From: Pholiota molesta
Taxonomy: Eukaryota > Basidiomycota > Agaricomycetes > Agaricales > Strophariaceae
DNA: 64,000 nt
Assembly: GCA_014925825.1 (NCBI GenBank)
Contig: JACGCK010000022.1
Location: forward strand, 434,001-498,000
Reading direction: 5' to 3'
In this document: one piece after another, positions 13,053 to 26,290 of the stretch
How positions within the stretch are numbered: the stretch's first letter is position 1
Layout: each line of letters begins with the position of its first letter
Notes under the pieces: model-generated
Database searches by the model: none
The model's input: the letters and a program-made list of their open reading frames with translations, nothing else
What the model was told of the DNA's origin: nothing
Program-made: the position numbers and the translations under genes

Positions 13053-13291
13053 TTGCTGGGCAGGGCAGAGGTCACCGGTCACCCGTTCTGCAGAGCGCCA
13101 CAATTCCAAGCTGCCCAAAATCCAACATACAGAGAATTGTTAGTAGAAATCGTCAACCACTTTCGGTACGCCAATCTGGACACCACAATTGAACAAGATG
13201 AGGCCGTCAGAACTACGGACTCTCCGAGTAGGCGCGTCACGAGAAAAACAGCGAGCAAGGGCGCCAATGCGTCGACGAAAGCTGCAGATGA
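13053..13291 (+). CDS. Possible internal or fragmentary exon, unknown protein
   Basis: An open stretch with protein-like composition (NHFRYANLDTTIEQDE, then basic SPSRRVTRKTASKG) ends exactly at a canonical donor, GA|GTAAGT at 13292. Candidate acceptors near 13330-13345 do not lead into a convincing next exon. It may be a gene fragment. I recognise no family. No other gene is supported between 12500 and 14790. Confidence 0.2.
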
Positions 13292-14789
13292 GTAAGTAAT
13301 GGCACGCCCAACACACTCAACCCACACATAAATAAGACAGGCGACGCGGATGTGCACCAGGAGCTAGCCCACATATTTTCCGAGAACGCCCCGGCGTGGC
13401 AGCGTCGCGTCAACTACACGCATCCCGCCATGCGCATGGCATGAACACCAGGTGTACACGTGTGATCAGCCTCGGCCCTCGAGCGCATACCTTGGGCGTC
13501 TAGCGAGCGTTTGTCTCGCAATGTTATACGCAAGCGTGAGGCATTTCCAACCCCCCTGCCCCCAAGGGTACACGCGGGTGCGGATGTCGGTAGTAGTCCA
13601 AACAAGACGAAGCAGAATATACCGACGAATGTGCATTTCCAGCACCCGCGTGGCATCGGAACATGCAATCGCCGTCTCGACCACGGGGTCGAGATTGGCG
13701 TACCACGCACGACAACGGATGTTTCCACCTCAGCTCCCCGCAGCTATATTTTAGAGCATCTCCACCGCACAGCAGAGATAGCTGACGAAGTAGCCAGCAC
13801 TTACAGACTATTGCGGACAGATATCTCGATGAGTACGGGGAGGACGGGTATGCGGACATCCTTGACGTGGGGAAGGAAAGGGAATAACAGTGGTGTTGGG
13901 GCTGGGGGAGTAGACAATATAAGGGAATAAGTCAGAGCCACACATGGACGCCCGGACTAGGAACCATCGCGATTCAGCATCCGTCGTACCATAACAGGAA
14001 ACCGGGTGCCTTGGAATAGAGACAGGCGCAGTCAGCCGCGGTGTCCATGCTGAAAGAATTTTGCAGAGCTCTGAGACGGCCGCATCGACTCCGCGAGAAG
14101 CAGGGCACATGTAGACAGACGAGGGGCAACAGCGAGGAGCCCGATTTGATCTTCGCTCATATCGATGAATAGACCATCTTTGGTATCGACATGTCCTCGT
14201 TTGTCGTTTACGAGGAAGACTAATCGGTACTGCGCGTAATTTGAGTGAAATAATTTTTTCGCCCTTAAACGGCTATGGTATAGAACGATTACATTTTTGA
14301 TTGTTCGCCGCTTCTCATCATTCAGGAATATCATATTCTTAAGGTGTTTGATCTGTCTGCTTGCGGCCACTGATGTGTTACATTCTATCGGCTGATCTTG
14401 GAAGAGAAATAACAGTAGCGAATGCAATGTAGTGCCAGTAGTGGTGATAGCAAAAAGGAAGAAATACATACTTAAGAAAGGAGTGCCCAAAGCAAAAAAA
14501 AATTAGACTGTTCAGGACCTGAGGAGACGGTAATAATGGAGTAGCAAGCTATAGAGTATTTTTCGTTCGTACGTTGGAGCCAACGAAATAAGGGCAGAAA
14601 ACAAGCATATTCATATGAGAAAACACAAAAACGGCTGAGCTATATATCGCAACTCGAGCGATGCGGACGCGCGCAACCTTCAACTGAACACTACATCCAC
14701 ACTTCGACGGCCAAATGCACACCATCAAAGGTATCAGATAATATACACGTGTCATCAGCCATCCTCACCCAGTTCGGGATTCCGGATCC

Positions 14790-15440
14790 ATCCTGCGCAT
14801 CTCACAGCCTCTCTGACCGTCGAATGGAACCCGAGCACACGCAGAACTGGTGACAAGCTAAATAGCCGCACGGTACACCCCGTTGTGCAAACCGTCCCTC
14901 AATACAGAGAGGCTGGACAGCGGCCTCGCCTGACGGATGTATGATGTATGCGCAGTCAATCAAGGGAATACACAGGCCCGGCGCATCACGTCGTTGATAG
15001 ACAGTGACTCCCACCGCCTGGACCTGGACCCGAGTCGGAGCAGTGTAGAATAGAACACTCCGCCTCCCTGCGCAGCTCAACATGGATGTAGCAAGAGCAA
15101 ACGACGCGCGGACGACAGCCGGCGGGCCCATGGGCTGCACGTGCTGAGGCGATGCGCGGTGAAGCTCAGACCGTCGGGATGCGCGCGGAGGTGGGTGGGG
15201 ATTTGCGGGCATTCATGGACGCGGGGTGAAATAACATTTATCGGAGCAATGCATGAAGCGCAGACAAGGAAATTGAAGGAACCAAAGGCCTCGCACCTCC
15301 AATGAGTTCATAGCTCGTATATACATACCTGTTGGGGAAGATTGGTGATATTGTCGCACCCACAGCGCCCTCGGGGTTGAGGAAGGAGACAGTCTCCGTC
15401 AGAAAAATCGCGGTTAACACGACGGGCATGCGCTTACACC
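14790..15440 (-). repeat. Degraded dispersed repeat R1, copy 3
   Basis: The reverse complement of this segment follows 60-330 and 2370-2860 block by block. The end near 15360-15390 carries CAACCCCGAGGGCGCTGTGG, and the middle carries a CGACGTGATGCG block also found near 2640-2650. Frames are broken. A further related block with GATCGATGGAGTGG lies just beyond at about 15770-15790 and again near 23025-23040. Confidence 0.55.
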
Positions 15441-15940
15441 AACTGAGGGTGTTATCGACCCCAATTGTCGTCCACTTTGAGGTTGGAGGAGTAGACAGGA
15501 GGACACACTAGTAGAGAATGCAGCCGAAGCTATAGCATTCGTGCGCCGGAACCTCTTCAGGGTCTTTGACTAACTTTGAATATTCATAGGAAAAGAGCAG
15601 GAAGAACGCAATGAGTAGGCAAAGCGCACCGGCGGCATAGATCGAACGTGACCTAGAACGATTTATCAGCGATGGAGCAGTGGGAAAAGGATGAATACGA
15701 CATGTGCGACGCCGAGAAATGGGGTGGAGACGAGCGAATAGTATGCAAATGGCAAGGCCGAAAGGGAGGCCACTCCATCGATCCCTTCAAGTAGTCGACG
15801 TCTCGACAGGCACCAACGAACCCTTGCGCTCAGCCAGCTAGTTTGGCTCTCCGAATTATTCCATAGAGGATGTTGAATGCGATAAGCTCTTCCCGGCGTG
15901 CCATATGTCGGTCAGACTCAGGCCCCAAAAGACCTCTTGG

Positions 15941-16995
15941 TTAAGTTATGTCTACAAGTGAGGTGGGGTTGAGGCAGGTCAGCACTGCGGCGCTGGTATT
16001 GATGATAGAGACACAGACCAAGATGAATAAATCACGCACTCTTGGATACTGAGATATGCATCCGACCAGGAACCGAACGTTCCAACTGCCCCGCTCTGAA
16101 CCCCGTAGACGCGCCACACCCCGCCTCATGGTTAATCTGTATGAGCGCACCGGCGGCTGGCAGCGGAGCTGATGTCCGCCGTCAGCGTCCGCTGGTGCGC
16201 GATCCGCCAACGAGCGCCAACAAGCGAGGCGAGGCTCTAAGCAGGTAGGTTCACTGCAGGACGGAGATAGGGGACATCGCGACGTCGGGCAGGAAAGTAA
16301 ACATGAAATGGTAAGAAAACGAAGGTGAAAAATAATTTCGGAGCCAGATCCATATCCTGGCACCGAGATCACGATGCTACACGAGCGTCCGCGAAACCAG
16401 CTCACGCCCCGGTCCAATCGCACTGTGCCATGCACTCCGCATGCACTGCCCACCAAAATACCATACCGTCTCCGCTGCGCAATTCTGTACTGGCGCCTGC
16501 GGGGAGGGGCTGGGGTGGCCGCGTGGACAGCATTACCGACACGTCTGCGACAGCCTCTGCCAACGACAACCGATGCAGCGCACGCATGTAGGGATAGGAA
16601 TAGAGGCGTGCATGTGGAACCGCATGCAGCGTATCCCGCTGCGCAGAGGTTGCCCGTGAAAACGGAGGCTGGGCCGGCGTCTCCGCTGCTACGCGCGCCC
16701 CGCGAGGTGGACACCACGCAGACTGGGGAACATAGATGCCCTCGGTCCCGAGGATGCTTGGGTCCTGGCCCACAGGCCCAGGTGGGACGCACACCACTGC
16801 CAGCAACCATCCTTCTCCGTCGAAATTTTGGACACGGATAGAACACAGAGGACTGGCCCGTGCGCTGCATCTCCGTGCCCTATGCGTGATGGATTTCAGA
16901 GCGTCAGGATGGTTTGCGGAGTGGCGTCGTTGCGGATGCTGTGGCACGGGATGGGAACGATAACACGATGATGATGGGAGTAGAGCTGAAAGTAG
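15941..16995. other. GC-rich gene-free stretch
   Basis: A 309-codon open frame exists on the minus strand (16870-15941), but its composition is Arg/Cys/Ser-rich, it matches no family I know, and it shares repeat blocks with 8015-8065. I treat it as chance openness of GC-rich DNA. Nothing else is supported here. Confidence 0.3.
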
Positions 16996-17871
16996 TGCAA
17001 TTCTCCCAACAGGTTTCTTCGCAACACGTGATTTTGATATTTTCCCATCCGCCAAAATTGGACTTTGTAGAATTTGATTGTTGTCGCACTAGTGTCATGT
17101 CATCGAATATAAATATTTTTGACACCATTTGGTCAATGCACGGGATGTTCTCGCACAATGGAAGTTATAAATGAGAAGGTATTGAATGTATCTAATATTC
17201 AGATGTTCAAGCACTCTGACTGGCATAGATACGTTGTTTTATTACTGCGACTTCGTGCCAATTCGTGCATGTACATAGGCGCCGGCATACTTGACGAGAG
17301 CGAAATAAATCATATCATTGACAGACTATGATCTACAGATGCCGAAAAGGTATCCAATTGATTTAATGGGACCGTAGACGCCGTGTAGAGAATTGACTAT
17401 TTTTCCCCCTAGAAATGTGCCGTGGATTCAATTATTCCTCCTTGGTTCCATATTATCTTCTTGTGATGTTGAAGATGATCATCTTCTGGAGGATCAACGA
17501 AGGCTACGCAATCCTGCTGTGTATGATTGTTTTGGAATCATTATCATAACGTGCAACCCAACATTCGACGAATAAGCGCCTGAGAGCGCCTATGCCTTGA
17601 GCATGCTTAGCCTCACACTTGATTACTTTGCACTTGGGCATCGTATCTTGACATGCTGGGACATCTCTGTGTTGAATATATTCAATGCCTTCTCATTTAT
17701 AATTTCCATTGTGCGAGAACATCCCGTGCATTGACCAAATGGTGTCAAAAATATTTATATTCGATGACATGACACTAGTGCGACAACAATCAAATTCTAC
17801 AAAGTCCAATTTTGGCGGATGGGAAAATATCAAAATCACGTGTTGCGAAGAAACCTGTTGGGAGAATTGCA
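16996..17871. mobile_element. Foldback / long-TIR non-autonomous DNA element (876 bp)
   Basis: Two arms of about 195 bp, 16996-17191 and 17677-17871, are near-perfect inverted copies. The left begins TGCAATTCTCCCAACAGG and the right ends with its reverse complement. Differences are only a few bases. The ~485 bp centre has no coding frame. No clear target-site duplication was found in the flanks, so the superfamily cannot be named. High arm identity suggests a recent origin or gene conversion between arms. Confidence 0.8.
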
Positions 17872-18079
17872 TTCACTGCTGAAAGTGCAGCGGAGTCGAA
17901 GGACGCGCACCTCGAATGCCTGGCCCGTATATGTGTGGCTTTCGACGACTACCCAGATCGAAAGCGGGTGCGACCCAGAAGTAAGACTATACTATAGAAG
18001 CAGCGATGTCCAAGTGTGTGTCCGTGTCCTGGTAAGTTCATCAGCGATAACGCAGTGAGCGGGGAGAAGATGTGACTAT

Positions 18080-18340
18080 GTACGAAATGGAGCTCTGTCG
18101 AACCTTTTGGGTTCCAGCACAGACCTACTCGCAGTCGATCGACGGCGCACTCTGGGATATGTCATAGAAGACGGTGAATGCGATATGTTGCTTCCTGCGT
18201 CCCCGCGATGGAGTATGTACGAGGTTGAAATGAGGCGGTCGGCGGAGCCATGTTGTCGCGTATTTGTACTCCCACCGGAAAATACCGGCTTCTCCTCTTC
18301 CCTCCTCTTCCTCGACTCTCCACCGGCTCACTGCTAGGAG
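18080..18340 (+). repeat. Dispersed repeat R2, copy 1
   Basis: This segment and 21170-21480 share an ordered set of diverged blocks: GCGGAGCCATGTTGTCGCGT then a Cys/Leu-coding CT-rich part and a GCTCACTGCTAGGAGATCTC block (partner: GCTCGTAGATCTCATTG). A related GGGATATGTCATAG block recurs near 23087. No intact frame. No gene is supported from 18340 to 19220. Confidence 0.4.
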
Positions 18341-19226
18341 ATCTCGTCCCCCAGCGGATTTCGAACTTGACTCGACTCTACATCACTGAGATCCCGCAGC
18401 TTATATGCACGACGATCCCTGTGGGCACGCCACGGCCCTGCGCTCCATTCAGTTGCAATTCAGGTAGAAAACCAAACGTTACTCCGCTGCCACTGCTTTC
18501 GGTCGCTCTGCATTGTACCAATCCTACCCAATTCTGCTCTTTATCCTGTTCAACCTCTGTGATCTGTGATCCATCCCTCATCCTGCCGCTTGTATCGTAG
18601 CTACAACCTGCACTCCGCCGCATAACATCAGCGCTGTTTGGGGCCCATGGCGATGGCGGTGTGGTAATGGTTTCCGCTCAATCTCTACAAGCGTCTGGGT
18701 GCTTGCATTGGGGATGTCCGGGGTACCGAATAGCTGCAATGATATCTATAGAACTCGGATGGTATTAGTATTACTGTCGAACCTATTTCATCAATATCAA
18801 GCATGCGCATCTCCACTTTCTGTGCTTCGAGGGTCTTCGACTCCTCACCCTGATCCATATCGCAGGCCAGTGGTCGAGGAAGACGCATCGGTAAGCTTGT
18901 TATGATGAGAGATTTCATCGATTCGTCGACTCTCGTGATCCAAGCATGTATCCCTCCGATCCGCCACATCTACATCCACATCATTTCAATCAAGTTGCTT
19001 CATCCTGTGCAAATCTCTGAATGTTCATGTCAATCGACTCTCTTCACTTCTCCGTCCTTTGCAATTTCTTATTGTGTGAATAATTGTACATACTTATGTT
19101 TGTGCGTCCTTAATAGCAAGGTTCAAAGCGTAGTCAGTCACTAGTAGTCATTGCGTACACAGGCGCCCACGTTGGTCTCGTAACCGTAGACGCGATGCAG
19201 CCATCTACACAACAGGCTGCGCAGAT

Positions 19227-20312
19227 CTACCACGGGTGTCTCCCATCATCGCTGTTATGGAACTGCCCCCCGTCCTTCTCGCGCGTCGACGCGGTGATGA
19301 TGTCCACCAATTTACTCGCGGCGGCAGCAGGTGTAAGAAAGATGGTGGCCAACATCGCACGCATCTGGCCGGTCTTGTCCTTTTCTGCAGCTAGTCTTGC
19401 TATAGTATCATCAACACAGGTGTTAGCCGTAAATCGGTGTGCGCAATTATACAAAGAAGAAAAAGCTGAACGCACCCATATCAGTGTTAACAGGCCCGGG
19501 ACACTGCGGGAAAACGACTACAAACCACATCAATTATCTTGGGGTGTAGGAAGGAAGGAAGGGGCATACTCAGCCACTCGTTCTCAAAGTGGATTTTACG
19601 GGTGACCCAGTTCAGCGCCGCCTTGCTCGCTCCATACGGCGAGGCATCCATCGCACCCATCTGTGGAATGAAATCCACACTGCCACCTGCGGAACTGATG
19701 GGGACGAAGCGCGGGAGCGGGCTCGCTTTCAGCAGCTCGCGCGTCGACTGGAAGAGGACGATAGGGCCGAGAGTGTTGACCTGATGCGGAGCAGTACATA
19801 AGTCACTGCGCACGTAATCATGCATGAAAGGGAATCGCGTACGGAAAACTCGTCTGTGAACTTGTCAGCAGGCGTTTCGTGCACCTTTTTTGCGGTGGTA
19901 GCGCAGATGGCTGTGGGCGAAGTGAACTGGGATGAGTCGTGTCACGGAGCCAGGAGAGATTGGAAGCGCACCAGCGTTAGCGATGACAGTATCCAACCGC
20001 CCATGCTCTGCGGCGATCTGTTTTGCAAGCGCATCGTTCCCCTCCTTGTCCCCAGCGACGTATTTCACAACGTGAACGCGTCCAGGGTACTTCGCTGCGA
20101 TTTGGATGAGTAGGGCAGCACCATTGGACGGATCCCGCGCGCCTGCATAGATAATGGCAGATTGGTCCTTCGTTGCGATATCGTCAACGAAGGCTAAACC
20201 TATAAACACAAGTATATCAGTACGCAGCAAATGTCGACGCTGATTATTAAGATATACCAAGGCCCCGCGTCGCTCCAGCTACGAGATAGATTTTGGGCGA
20301 GTTTTCAGACAT
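19227..20312 (-). CDS. Short-chain dehydrogenase/reductase, copy 1 (6 exons, 258 aa)
   Basis: Exons 20312-20258, 20199-19972, 19910-19843, 19780-19570, 19517-19476 and 19399-19227 sum to 777 nt without stops. SDRs reduce or oxidise carbonyls with NAD(P)(H). The cofactor motif GATRGLG (about 13-19) is followed by an AGARDP segment, a catalytic-Ser strand PISSAGG and the catalytic YGASK. The line PQCPGPVNTDM near residue 190 is typical of the C-factor/ketoreductase-like SDRs of fungi. The NNAG motif reads IANAA because the intron at 19911-19971 places GCC after AAC GCT, so the usual Gly is Ala. The final exon is two codons shorter than in the paralog at 27.6 kb; every other exon length is identical. 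It lies 7.3 kb from that paralog in the opposite direction, and the promoter is duplicated too. Substrate unknown. Confidence 0.85.
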
Positions 20313-20374
20313 AACTTCCTAAACGTGAAGTATGGTAGGAGAATAGAGAATGAAGGCATCGAAAACTGCCCGTA

Positions 20375-20380
20375 TTTATA
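20375..20380 (-). promoter_or_regulatory. TATA box of SDR copy 1
   Basis: GGTATAAATAC on the minus strand lies about 63 bases before the ATG at 20312. The equivalent GGTATAAACAC precedes the other SDR at the same distance, and the surrounding ~130 bases (CAGAGCTGGTATAAA and upstream) are similar in both copies. Confidence 0.6.
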
Positions 20381-20499
20381 CCAGCTCTGAGCCCCATGAT
20401 CACCAAGCGATCGTTATCACTGTAGAGCCGCATTGACGATGAGAAAGCAAGCAATTTGTCCTGAATTTGTCTCAGAATTCTGCCCAGATGTCGTTATCG

Positions 20500-22430
20500 A
20501 TGGGTGTTCACTTGCTGAGATCGCCTCTGCCGAACGTCAATATGACTTGGCTGACGAAACAAAGATTCTATCAATAGACGGACCTGCATGGATGGAGTCA
20601 TTGGCTACCTCAAATTCCTTCTTGTTCATGTCCCACGTATTGTGTACGCGCTCTAGATCTGAACCAAGTGCACCGTGCACGGACGCCACTTTCTTCAAGA
20701 TCACGAGTCTTCACGAGTTCTGTAAATGACTCACTTACTGTAGAGATGTAAATAGGCCGATGAGATTCAGAGTGAGCGCTAAAGCGCACGAAAGCCCAGC
20801 GACTGTCCCAACAACCAAACGCACAAGTATAAGCGTTGCGCAGAGTTCACGCACAGATCATGGGAGGCTGGATCGAGGTCTTTGTGAGGAAGCACGCTTC
20901 TAACGAGAGAATTATCGGGTGCGATCTGGGTGGGATCACATATATGTCATAGATACGTCCGCCAGCTGGACTTGAGTCGCCATGTGAGGCGACACCGTCC
21001 GCATGCATAAATCGCTCGGGCTCTTTGCAAGGCAGTGCACACACACATAGAAGACAGTTTTTTTGACCCACAGGACGCAAGTGCTGGCGCTTTGCGTGGT
21101 AGACATGACAGTTCGGTCGAATCCTTCGGGAAGTCAGAGATATCTAGCTATCTTCTAACTAGTTCTCTGCGTTGGGCCATAGAAAAGTTGAATGCGATGG
21201 ACTGTAGCCCATCGTCCGGTACGTTTGCCAGAGACCGACGTGCAGATGAGAGTGCGGTTTAACTGAAGCGAAATCGGCGCGGCCATGTTGTTGTGTGTTT
21301 GTATTCACTCATGTTTTCGTCGGAGAATGCCGGCTGCTCCTCCCATCCTCGCTCTCCCTTCTAACTCTGGCTCCTCGCTCGTAGATCTCATTGCTTCAGG
21401 AGCTAGGGTTCTGACTGTTCTGCGTTGGAGGGTGGTCTGTCCGACTATCATCTCTTCTAGCTCATCATGTTAGCGTCTCTCTGCCCCTTCCAGCAGCATA
21501 CTACCCACCGAGATCCCTGCCCCGCCCCCAGCGACGACTAGCTAAAACTGCGCAATGCGATGGACTGCATGTGGCGAGAACGCTACGTGCCCGCCTCAAA
21601 TGCGCTAAAAGCACGAAGTCGGTTGTGGGCGAGGTATGCTTACGAAGTTCAGGGCATGAGCTGCTGTATTCTTTCCATCGACTGTTACAGACACCAGTGA
21701 CTGGGCGCACCGGCATGAATATATGCGTGCGGCTGTGGTGGCCGCCATTTCTGTGGGGAGGGTGCTGCGTGTGTCTTGTTCGTAGTCGATGTCATCATCG
21801 GATCGAGTTCGCGATGCACGGGTGGAAACAGTGAACGCACATAGACGGTGGAATTTATTAGACGTTGGAGACGCGTGTTGGACCTTACTACGAACGCAAG
21901 CGCAGGTGTGTGTAGTTTCGGTTGCGGGAGCGGCACATGTGCGGTAGGCTGCCCGCGATATACTCTGCGTTGACGTCTGACGATTTGTCGTCAGTGCGCA
22001 TCTCGATTCTCAATCGCCTGCCGGGATCTTCTGTCGGGTGTCGAGAAACAGCTTCCTTTCGCCCATGCCCATGATCTTCCATATTATTATCCCCTCAGTT
22101 TCCTGCCACGATGCATCAATGTTTTCTCTGCAGCTAGTCAAAAATTTACTTATTTTAACCTACTTGCTTGTATATGTGAAACGACGTCAGGGAATAGTAA
22201 TAGCTACAAGGCCAAAAACGTCCATGACAAGTCCGGGATCACAGAAAGGACAGCGGAAAATTAGAATGGCAGCTTACATTAATCACTGCTCACCTTGCGT
22301 GAAAAAGCGTGCAAGCTTCAAGTCAATGCGTGTCTTGTCGCCTAGACGCATGCAACCGAAAGTATTAGGTTTTAGTATTAGGTTATACATACGCATCATC
22401 TAAATCGATCAGCCGTAGCATTCTGCACCT
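20500..22430. other. Gene-free stretch with R2 repeat copy
   Basis: R2 copy 2 occupies about 21170-21480. A 98-codon open frame at 20433-20729 (+) has no recognisable motif and is not supported as a gene. The remainder shows short, interrupted frames only. Confidence 0.35.
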
Positions 22431-23040
22431 TGGACGCAAATCCATCCTGCACCTCTCACGGCCTCTCGTTCCATGTAGGACAAGTGAGCGCACATAGGCC
22501 TGGCAGCTGGCTTAGTAGCAGCATACAGTACCCCATCGCGCATAGTCTAACAATGAATGCTAAGAGGCTGGGTCGAGGTAGCAGCCGGTGAGGGAGCCTC
22601 ATAAAAAGCGCCCACCAGGCCCGCTGGGATGGTTTGTGTCGCTCGTAGAGATGCACGCCTTCATAGTATAGGCGTCATGAGACATCCGAACGAACGCCGC
22701 CCGCGTCCATCCCCTCCCCGCACGGAAGTGTCCAACAGGGCTACGCACAGCAAATAGCCGACTGCCGAATGGGGGCGCCAGAGTGCTGGTGCGCTGCGCG
22801 GTACAAGTGCCGAAACGCGCGCGGGGGTGGGCAGGGATCGTTCAGGAGTTACGGATGCGAAGCAGGATGATGATGATGCGTGCCTGCAGTGCGGGAAGTA
22901 AAGTCGAAGAGTCGAAGGGTACGCACCTCCGATATATGAGGAGAGGGATCCTGATTGTAATATAAATGACGCACGAAAGTCGGTTGGAGGCGGGCAAATG
23001 GGACATACACGGAGTGGCTAGAGTAATCCACTCCATCGAT
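22430..23040 (-). repeat. Degraded dispersed repeat R1, copy 4
   Basis: In reverse complement this segment follows the 3' part of R1: a CGCGATGGGGTACTGT block, then GAGAGGCCGTGAGAGGTGCAG (R1 copies: GAGAGGCTGTGAGATGCGCAG). Its far end carries the GATCGATGGAGTGG block also near 15775. Frames are interrupted. Confidence 0.4.
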
Positions 23041-23139
23041 CTCTTGGGGCAGTGGATAAATACTCAGGGAATTCTGTCACTCTGGGATATGTCATAGCAG
23101 ATGGTCGATGCGATGGCTGTGGTTCGGCTTCTTGTGGAT

Positions 23140-26100
23140 GTCATTTTCGTGCATCTGCGAAAGAGCTTTATTAGCCAGAATCAGAATCTATGATCAGGAG
23201 GAGTTTGGCATCACACACGTACCACAAATGAGGTAGAGGAGCGGTAGAGTGTTAGTTGGGACATGAAGGTAGAGATGATTCGTACTGAGCGGCCGCGATG
23301 GGTTGAAAGCAAAGAGGACGCTGACACGCCAGTATAACTTGATCCGCCATGTCACGTCATCATGTCGACTCTCGAGAATGCTATATTTACTGTGCCTTCT
23401 CGTCCAATCTTATTACCTTGGCTCTGGCAATTGCACATGCGACTGGGAACACGGGGCAATTGCGGGGCAATGCACGAGAGTGAGGTAGAAACTTGGGGTC
23501 GGGTTTGGGCCAGCCTGTCTTTCGAGAGTGAGGAACTCTCGCGATGAGCGGCCAGCTCAGCGTGGCCAATTAATATTACGGTGCCTCACTTTCTCCCATA
23601 TTCCGCGCACACAGCTCCGAACGCAACCCTTCATCCTCCTCAGTGGTCCAACATACGCGTCCTCTGAACAAATCAGGCGCATTACATACACCGTTAGTTT
23701 GATACTGAGAGCCCAGCCAGGGAACTCACCTGTGCAATCGACCAGCCGGTATCTGAGATTACGACCGAACCGCGCCTTCCAAGTATACGTATAGCGGGAT
23801 GTGCGAACACAGCAGGTGAGTGGACCACCGCCGACAATCCAGATGACAATGCGGACCGCTCTACTCCACGCACCTTCCTGGGCGTTTGGACGCACGTAGT
23901 CGAACGAAGGTAGTGATAGATATATACTTCACCCCAATGACCTCAGTGTGCTGAACCTTGCGAGTGTATCCTGCCCCGCACATCGACAGCACACTTAATG
24001 AACCTCAGATGGCGCACAGAAAACTAGCAGCTAACCTGCCGACTGCTGTAAGCAGTCTGTACTGTTGCGCAATCTTAAGTAATGAACGCCGGTGCGGGGC
24101 AGGTGTCTCGGCGGGTGGTCCGCAGAGGGTAGGAACAGGGAGTCACTAGCATGTCGGGGCACGGTAGTGAAGGCAATAAAAAAAAAGGGTATGGTAGTGA
24201 CGATGCAAGATAGAAGATAGCCCTGGCCCTGATAGACATCCGGGCACGAATGCATGGACAATTTTAGTGGATATTCCAATCGCGTGCATTATCGTATGCA
24301 TGCACAGTGCGCAGGACCGATACCGCAGCCCTGTGCATGACTCCCAACAAGACCCAGCACCCAACATCTGGCCACTGCCATACATACGCCTGCAGCACCC
24401 TCCTGAATCATCCATGAACGAGATAAACTGACAAGCAATCCCAAACCAGACCAACACCGAACTCGCAACACGCGCTGTCACACCTGCAACATCGGCGTAG
24501 AGCAAGACGCCATGCTCCCAGTACAGACGCGCCGTTGAAACACCCCCTGCCACATGCCACATGCTACAAGGAGAAGAGCGCGGGACATTGTTGCCGCCAA
24601 AGGCATCCAATGCGCCTCCCTACATAATTTGAAATTCCAGCAGGAACAGCGTAAAGGCGATAGCTGGCGCACTGGCCGCATGCTCTGGACCCTTGCGCTG
24701 AACATCTGAGTAGGGAGGCGGAATTTGGAACAACCTCTGCGACCATCATCAATGGGTAGTGGGAAGGAAGATAGCGATCATGATAGTGGTGCTGATGGTT
24801 TAGACAGTGGCAGATCGCACACCTTTAGTAGGTACCCGTATAATAAAGGTTATCGAATCAACCCCTCCATTGGCACATAGAAGAGGCGATTGAATTCTGT
24901 TAAGATAAAAGACAGGAAGATAGTAAGGTAACACTATCAGATTTAACGTTGCAATTTCGTCGGCTTGATGAGCTGACGTACTGTTTTGGCGGGCTATTCT
25001 ATATGCGACTTCCAGGTGTCGTCGTGTATCCAATCGGCGGCCACGCGTATGCGGAGTAGTATCAGGTTGGGATGTGCGTTGGGGACGAGATCCAGGAGCG
25101 TAGTGAGTTGGTAGTGAGAGGAAAGGAAGATAATGCGGAACAGCCGGCATCCCAATCAGAATACAAACACACGACAACATTTCCGCCTCTTGTCTTTCTC
25201 TGTGTGTGTGTCTTCCTCCTCAACGATTTTTCAAATCTCAGAGTTCTCATACATATCCCCTGCCACGCATTATTGAAAAGGCCACAACTTAGATAGCGCC
25301 CTCCTCTCGACGGCCTATTCCCTATGTCTCCGTTCCAGCGGAATTCAGTTAGTTGCTTGGGTCAAGCGATATCCATGCCAGTCAACGATGGAGGAGGATC
25401 CAAGGACCCCCCAAGTAAATGTGCTCAGTGAAGGTACGCGATCTACTACTCTATCTGGAAACTCCCAGCATCGCTGTCATGATTACCATCTTTCCTTTTT
25501 TTACTCTGCATCAGCTCAGCGAGTGTCGACAAATCCGATTCTCATGCCCACAGTAGCTCTGTACAATGGTCGCTACGACTGCAGCCAGAGCGCCAGAGGG
25601 CGTCTGCTCTTTATTTTTTCATCCAAGGAGAGGCAGGTGGATGCGGTCGATGTCGAAATCTGTTCTACGTGGCATGTGGCGAGGGTAGACACAGAAACGG
25701 TGCTGGTGTTGGAGCTGCACTCACGTCCGATTAGGAGGATGCACTGCACGTTGGGGTGTTTGTGGCTGGCACGATCATGATGGATGTCTTCTTGGCTGGT
25801 TCACAGGGGCGGTGAAGCTCCCAAGGGAGTGGACAGAGGGCCAAACGGTTCCAGATGCGCGCTTGGGCTAATCGCAAATCCATGCACAGGTCGCATAGCA
25901 CCAATCACAGAAGCTACTTAGTAGTAGATTGTTCGCCCTCGCGCCTAAGCATAGAGCATGGGACCCGCATGCATCTGCTCATCTGTGCTAGGATGTGGCA
26001 CGCGCACATACCCAGTTGTCGAGTGCCATTTCCAGGAAACCTCCGTTCTTACTCATTCTGCCTTGGTTCCTGCGTCATTCGCTATTTTCGTCTTCGTTTT

Positions 26101-26190
26101 TACCCACCATCTTCCGCTGCTCCCGCGCCTTTTATTCACCGGCCCCGACTCTCAATACTCTCCGCATTGGACTTGCCTACGCCGCTGTGA
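23140..26190. other. Gene-free stretch
   Basis: No supported gene. A 31 bp sequence at 25157-25187 (CAGAATACAAACACACGACA onward) recurs with two mismatches at 30327-30357, just before the RT ORF. R4 copy 2 lies at about 26190-26290. Confidence 0.35.
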
Positions 26191-26290
26191 CCACTGTCCC
26201 GCCCACAGGCCTCCGCTGGCGAGAGAATTGCGCAATTGAGCAGACTGCACGCCGCTTTTTGGCAGGGCGGCTGCCAGCCTGCGCTTTTTC
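26190..26290 (+). repeat. Dispersed repeat R4, copy 2
   Basis: It shares with 9880-10000 the order ATTGCGCAATTGAGCAGACTG, then GGCAGGGCGGCTGCC after about 25 bases. Diverged, no frame. Confidence 0.35.

Noticed and set aside
15941..16870. 309-codon minus-strand open frame
   Set aside because: Cys/Arg-rich, no family resemblance, overlaps blocks that recur at 8 kb.
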